8,904 bases of DNA, from positions 1 through 8,904 of the forward strand of contig JAVXOZ010000050.1 of assembly GCA_036644995.1 (NCBI GenBank). The letters are read 5' to 3'. Under the pieces are notes generated by a model. The model searched no databases and was not told where the DNA came from. It saw nothing but the letters and a program-made list of their open reading frames with translations. Each line of letters opens with the position of its first letter. Positions within the stretch are counted from its first letter, which is position 1. A program made the position numbers and the translations under genes. Below are positions 5,735-8,904 of this stretch, piece by piece. Origin of the DNA: Cryptoclostridium sp036644995. Its GTDB lineage: Bacteria; Bacillota; Dehalobacteriia; UBA7702.

Positions 5735-7324
5735 ATGGAAAAGAAAAAAGGTCTTATCTCAGTAATTGATAAACCAACCTTTCTTTTGCCGGCAATTTTA
5801 ATTACTGTTGCTGTTATTATCGGCATAGTAATACCTGAACAATTTGGCAAAGCTGCTAATTGGGCATTTGGTTTTACAACAACTAATTTTGGGTGGTTTT
5901 ATGCTGTTGGCAGTACTCTTTTATTAGTATTCTGCTTATGGGCAGGATTTAGTAAATACGGTAAAATTAAATTAGGAGGCAAAGATGCCAAACCTGAAAT
6001 GTCTTTTTTTAGCTGGTTTGCAGTAGCCCTTACCTCTGGAATTGCCATTGGCATTGTATTTTATGGTATTGCTGAGCCCTTGGGTAATTTTACAAGCCCA
6101 CCGGGATTTACCGGCTGGGAAGCTAATTCTCCCGATGCAGCAGAGGGTGCTTTAAAATATGTATTTATGCACTGGGGATTACATCCTTATGCTATTTACA
6201 CCGCAGCTGGTTTATGCTGTGCCTTTATGTTTTGGAATGCTAAGAAAAAATTTCAGGTAAGTTCCAGTCTTTATCCTATTTTCGGTGAAAAGATGAATGG
6301 TACCCCGGGTAAAATAATCAATGGCTTGTGCATTTTTGCCATCGTTGGTGGTATTGGTACTTCCTTGGGTATCGGTGTTACTCAATTATCCGCAGGTATT
6401 AACTATGTATTTGGTACCAATTATTCCGATACGGCACTGGCACTGTTTGTTATCAGCGGAATGGCAATTTTTTATATCACCGCAGCTTGCACAGGGTTAC
6501 ACAAAGGCATCAAGTATGTAAGTAATGCAAATATGTATATATATTTTGCCTTAATGATTTGGGCATTCTTATTTGGTGGCACCTTATTTATCTTAAATAA
6601 CACTTCCACAGCTATTGGTCAATACATAGCTTTAATTATTCCGCAATCATTTTATCTTGAGCCTGTTAAACAAACTGGCTGGGTCAGCGGTTGGACAATA
6701 TTCTACTGGGCATGGTGGCTTTCCTTTGCACCCCTTGTTGGCTTATTCCTTATCAAATTAGCAAAAGGGCGCACTATAAGGCAATTTGTATTAGTTAATA
6801 TGGTTGCCCCCACTCTTTTTGCCATTGCTTGGTTTGGTATTTTTGGCAGCTCTGCTATTCATGAGGAAATAATAAACGGAGCTTTGGCTGGGGAAATAGC
6901 CGATGGGGGACTTGCCATTGCATTATTTGCCTATGTAAAAACTCTGCCTTTAACACCTATACTATTTGTTTTGGTTTTTGCCGCCATTGTCTTTTCCTTT
7001 GCTACCTTGGCAGAATCGATGACATTGACCATTGCGGATATGACCACCAAAGAAGAATATATAGATGAAGAAAAAGGTATTGGTTCTCCCCGTCTTTTAA
7101 AAGTATTCTGGGGTGTACTAATGGGGTTAATTGCCTTCGCCTTGCTATATAGCGGTGGTTTATCAGCATTGCAAACAGCGGTGGTGGTTTGCGGTTTGCC
7201 TATTTTAATATTGCAGCTGGTAATGGCTGCTGCCTACATCAAGAGTATGCTAAAACGCAGTGATTACGATGAAACATTAAACAAAGAAGAAAAAGAAGCG
7301 CTAATTAAAGAAGAAAAACAATAA
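5735..7324 (+). CDS. BCCT-family betaine/carnitine/choline-type transporter
   Basis: This 529-residue integral membrane protein of the betaine-carnitine-choline transporter family probably imports a quaternary ammonium compound into the cell. It has about 12 hydrophobic segments, the first at about 16-34. Diagnostic stretches are FYGIAEP (109-115), HWGLHPYAIY (146-155) and the family signature WTIFYWAWW (320-328), whose tryptophans line the substrate path in BetP and CaiT, followed by the loop KGRTIRQF (344-351). The residue after WWLS is Phe331, where BetP-type proteins often carry Trp. The C-terminal tail is short (about 27 residues, rich in Lys and Glu) and lacks the long osmosensing extension of BetP. 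The N-terminal tail is also short. This fits nutrient uptake rather than osmotic control. The frame is open upstream to a TTG at 5651, but the promoter and ribosome binding site favour 5735. The next gene starts 37 nt downstream with no terminator between, so the two form an operon. Substrate and coupling ion are not resolved. Confidence 0.93.
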   Translation: MEKKKGLISVIDKPTFLLPAILITVAVIIGIVIPEQFGKAANWAFGFTTTNFGWFYAVGSTLLLVFCLWAGFSKYGKIKLGGKDAKPEMSFFSWFAVALTSGIAIGIVFYGIAEPLGNFTSPPGFTGWEANSPDAAEGALKYVFMHWGLHPYAIYTAAGLCCAFMFWNAKKKFQVSSSLYPIFGEKMNGTPGKIINGLCIFAIVGGIGTSLGIGVTQLSAGINYVFGTNYSDTALALFVISGMAIFYITAACTGLHKGIKYVSNANMYIYFALMIWAFLFGGTLFILNNTSTAIGQYIALIIPQSFYLEPVKQTGWVSGWTIFYWAWWLSFAPLVGLFLIKLAKGRTIRQFVLVNMVAPTLFAIAWFGIFGSSAIHEEIINGALAGEIADGGLAIALFAYVKTLPLTPILFVLVFAAIVFSFATLAESMTLTIADMTTKEEYIDEEKGIGSPRLLKVFWGVLMGLIAFALLYSGGLSALQTAVVVCGLPILILQLVMAAAYIKSMLKRSDYDETLNKEEKEALIKEEKQ

Positions 7325-7345
7325 TATTAAAAACAGAAAAAATTT

Positions 7346-7350
7346 GGAGG
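7346..7350 (+). promoter_or_regulatory. Ribosome binding site deciding the second methyltransferase start
   Basis: GGAGG lies 11 nt before the ATG at 7362. A longer frame opening at the TTG at 7344 would overlap this site and add six residues absent from family members, so 7362 is preferred. Confidence 0.8.
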
Positions 7351-7361
7351 ATTTAACTATT

Positions 7362-8789
7362 ATGGACGTTATTAACACAGAAAAATTACAAAAATTGCAT
7401 GAAGCAAGTATGGCAATGCTGGAAAGAACCGGTATGAAATTTCATCACCCTGAAGCTATTGAAATTTTAAAAGAAAATGGTATTAGGGTTGAAGAAAACG
7501 TTGCTTATTTTACCGAGGAACAAGTAATGTATTGGGTTAGAAAAGCACCTTCTGCTTTTACCCTTTATGCTAAAAACCCCGAACATAATATTGTTATAGG
7601 TGGAGATGAAGTTAATCCTGCTCCTCCTTATGGCGCAGCCCACGTAATCACAAAAGACGGCAATCGCCGCCCGGGAACAATTGAAGATTATGTAAATTAT
7701 GCAAAATTGTTTCATGCCAATGATGATTATCATGTTGATGGTGGTTTAATGGTTCAACCCAGCGATATTGACATTCCCACCTCTTGTCTTTCTATGTTTT
7801 ATGCTACTTATACCCATTCCGATAAAGCTCTTATGGTAACTGCAGGAAAAAGAGAGTATATGGAAGCTTTAATGGAAGCCTTGGGAGAAGCTTTTGACGG
7901 CAAAGAAATGTTGAAAAAGTACCCCCGTGCCCTTACCATTGTTAATGCCAATACCCCTTTGCAGCTTGATATCACCATGACTGATGTACTAATTACCTTT
8001 GCAAAATATGGACAACCTTTTGTTGTGGCATCTTGTGCCATGGCAGGTTCCACTGCCCCTGTTACCTTGGCAGGTACCATCGCCATGACCAATGCCGAAG
8101 TATTATCCACCATAGCCTTGGCTCAAATGGTAAACCCCGGAACACCGGTGATTTACGCATCTCAATCCACCACTTCTGATATGAGAACAGGTCAAGTAGC
8201 TATCGGTTCACCTGAAGGTGCACTTTGCTATAAATATTGCGCAAACCTTGCTAAATTCTATCAATTACCTTGCCGTGGCGGCGGTGCTTTAACAGATTCC
8301 AAGGTTGTGGATACTCAAGCCGGTTATGAATCTATGATTACCTTAATGGCAGACTGGGAAAACCATATGAACTTTATTATCCATTCTGCGGGTATTTTAG
8401 ATGGCTATGCAGCTACTTCCTACGAAAAAGTAATTTCCGATTTTGAAATTGTACGTTATGTAAAAAGATATATGAGAGATTTTGAGGTAAACGAAAAAAC
8501 CGTTCCCTTAGACCTTATTGATGAAGTGGGACATGATGGCGAATTCCTTACTAAAGACCATACCTTTGAATATTGTCATACCGAACCTCTTACTCCCACA
8601 ATCAGCTCCAGAGGCAATGTATCCGATAATCTGCATCAATTTGAAATAAATGTAGAAAAAAGGTATAATCAATTAATGGAAAAATATCAAATGCCCACAA
8701 ACGATGAAAAAACATTGGCAAAAATCAAGGAAATTTTAGTATCACAGGGTGTAGATAGTGATTTATTGGCATCTATCGACAAGATGTAA
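7362..8789 (+). CDS. MttB-superfamily (non-pyrrolysine) quaternary amine:corrinoid methyltransferase, operon copy
   Basis: This 475-residue cytoplasmic enzyme of the COG5598 family is predicted to demethylate the compound imported by the upstream BCCT protein and to load the methyl group on a corrinoid protein. Conserved stretches are PPYGAAHV (88-95), AGSTAPVTLAGT (228-239) with NAEVL (244-248), VNPGTPVIYAS (258-268), AIGSPEGA (280-287), GGGALTDSKVVDTQAGYES (306-324), NFIIHSAGI (337-345), EVNEKT (375-380) and EVGHDGEFLTKDHT (388-401). There is no in-frame TAG, hence no pyrrolysine, as in the glycine betaine enzyme MtgB and its relatives MtpB, MtcB and MtyB. Linkage to a BCCT transporter supports a quaternary amine substrate, with glycine betaine the most commonly characterised, but this is inference. 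It differs from the paralogue at 177-1589 around the central TPL segment (198-225) and in the C-terminal 70 residues, so the two probably do not share a substrate or a corrinoid partner. Confidence 0.93.
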   Translation: MDVINTEKLQKLHEASMAMLERTGMKFHHPEAIEILKENGIRVEENVAYFTEEQVMYWVRKAPSAFTLYAKNPEHNIVIGGDEVNPAPPYGAAHVITKDGNRRPGTIEDYVNYAKLFHANDDYHVDGGLMVQPSDIDIPTSCLSMFYATYTHSDKALMVTAGKREYMEALMEALGEAFDGKEMLKKYPRALTIVNANTPLQLDITMTDVLITFAKYGQPFVVASCAMAGSTAPVTLAGTIAMTNAEVLSTIALAQMVNPGTPVIYASQSTTSDMRTGQVAIGSPEGALCYKYCANLAKFYQLPCRGGGALTDSKVVDTQAGYESMITLMADWENHMNFIIHSAGILDGYAATSYEKVISDFEIVRYVKRYMRDFEVNEKTVPLDLIDEVGHDGEFLTKDHTFEYCHTEPLTPTISSRGNVSDNLHQFEINVEKRYNQLMEKYQMPTNDEKTLAKIKEILVSQGVDSDLLASIDKM

Positions 8790-8815
8790 AACAATAAATA
8801 ACAACTAATATTATT

Positions 8816-8846
8816 CTACCCTCAAAGGTTTTCCCTTTGAGGGTAG
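8816..8846 (+). terminator. Perfect 13-bp hairpin between the methyltransferase and the next gene
   Basis: Arms 8816-8828 (CTACCCTCAAAGG) and 8834-8846 pair perfectly around TTTTC. The sequence after the stem (TGCTGTAAATAAATA) has no T-run, so it is not a standard rho-independent terminator. It may partly stop transcription, or stabilise the upstream mRNA so that the downstream gene is made in a different amount. Confidence 0.55.
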
Positions 8847-8890
8847 TGCTGTAAATAAATATGGAAGTATATTATTCTCAATTAATCAAG

Positions 8891-8904
8891 AAAGGAGTTA
8901 TGGA
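8891..8904 (+). promoter_or_regulatory. Ribosome binding site of a further plus-strand gene cut by the window end
   Basis: AAAGGAG (8891-8897) is a strong Shine-Dalgarno sequence. The ATG at 8900 is only 2 nt beyond it, too close for normal initiation, so the true start may lie just outside the window. No coding sequence can be read. In related organisms a corrinoid protein often sits beside an MttB-type gene, which makes it a reasonable guess here and no more than that. Confidence 0.6.

Noticed and set aside
7344..7361. Six-residue extension of the second methyltransferase from a TTG
   Set aside because: The TTG overlaps the GGAGG that serves the ATG at 7362.
7467..8113. Minus-strand open frames inside the second methyltransferase gene
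   Set aside because: They are antisense shadows of a conserved enzyme, without start signals or recognisable content.
177..8789. Pyrrolysine-type MttB with an in-frame amber codon
   Set aside because: Both methyltransferase frames run through without TAG and have full family length, so neither needs pyrrolysine.
1..8904. CRISPR array, tRNA, insertion sequence or phage region
   Set aside because: No regularly spaced direct repeats, cloverleaf arms, transposase or phage-type frames were seen.

Overview
The window looks like the chromosome of an AT-rich, strictly anaerobic Bacillota (Firmicutes) bacterium, of the kind that demethylates quaternary amines (acetogens, Sporomusa- or Desulfitobacterium-like organisms, or related gut anaerobes). 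This is inferred from gene content, strong AGGAG-type ribosome binding sites and base composition. No rRNA or other taxonomic marker is present. I see no tRNA, CRISPR array, insertion sequence or phage gene.

Layout. The left half reads on the minus strand. It holds an MttB-superfamily methyltransferase (177-1589) with its own sigma-54 (-24/-12) promoter at 1669-1685. A long AT-rich intergenic region (1590-2060) follows, with a 69-nt inverted repeat and a strong terminator. Next come two sigma-54-dependent activators in tandem (2061-3524 and 3654-5318). Each has N-terminal PAS sensing, a central AAA+ ATPase and a C-terminal Fis-type helix-turn-helix. The right half reads on the plus strand. 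From a second sigma-54 promoter (5661-5677) it encodes a BCCT-family betaine/carnitine-type transporter (5735-7324), a second MttB-superfamily methyltransferase (7362-8789), a perfect 13-bp hairpin, and the ribosome binding site of a further gene cut off by the window end. The 416-nt divergent intergenic region (5319-5734) carries several GCAAAA...TTTTGC palindromes, which are good candidates for activator binding sites.

How it works together (inference). The transporter imports a quaternary ammonium compound such as glycine betaine, carnitine, proline betaine or a related molecule. An MttB-type enzyme moves one methyl group to a corrinoid protein, feeding C1 metabolism. The PAS-sigma-54 activators sense a signal and switch on the two sigma-54 promoters, the only convincing promoters of that class here. 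Neither methyltransferase contains an in-frame TAG codon, so both belong to the non-pyrrolysine branch of the family. The substrate of either enzyme cannot be fixed from sequence alone. No corrinoid protein or second-step methyltransferase lies within the window; the truncated gene at the right end is a natural place for one.

The parts I find most interesting are the pairing of two activators with two divergent methyltransferase units under sigma-54 promoters, and the family of shared GCAAAAT half-sites upstream of both promoters.
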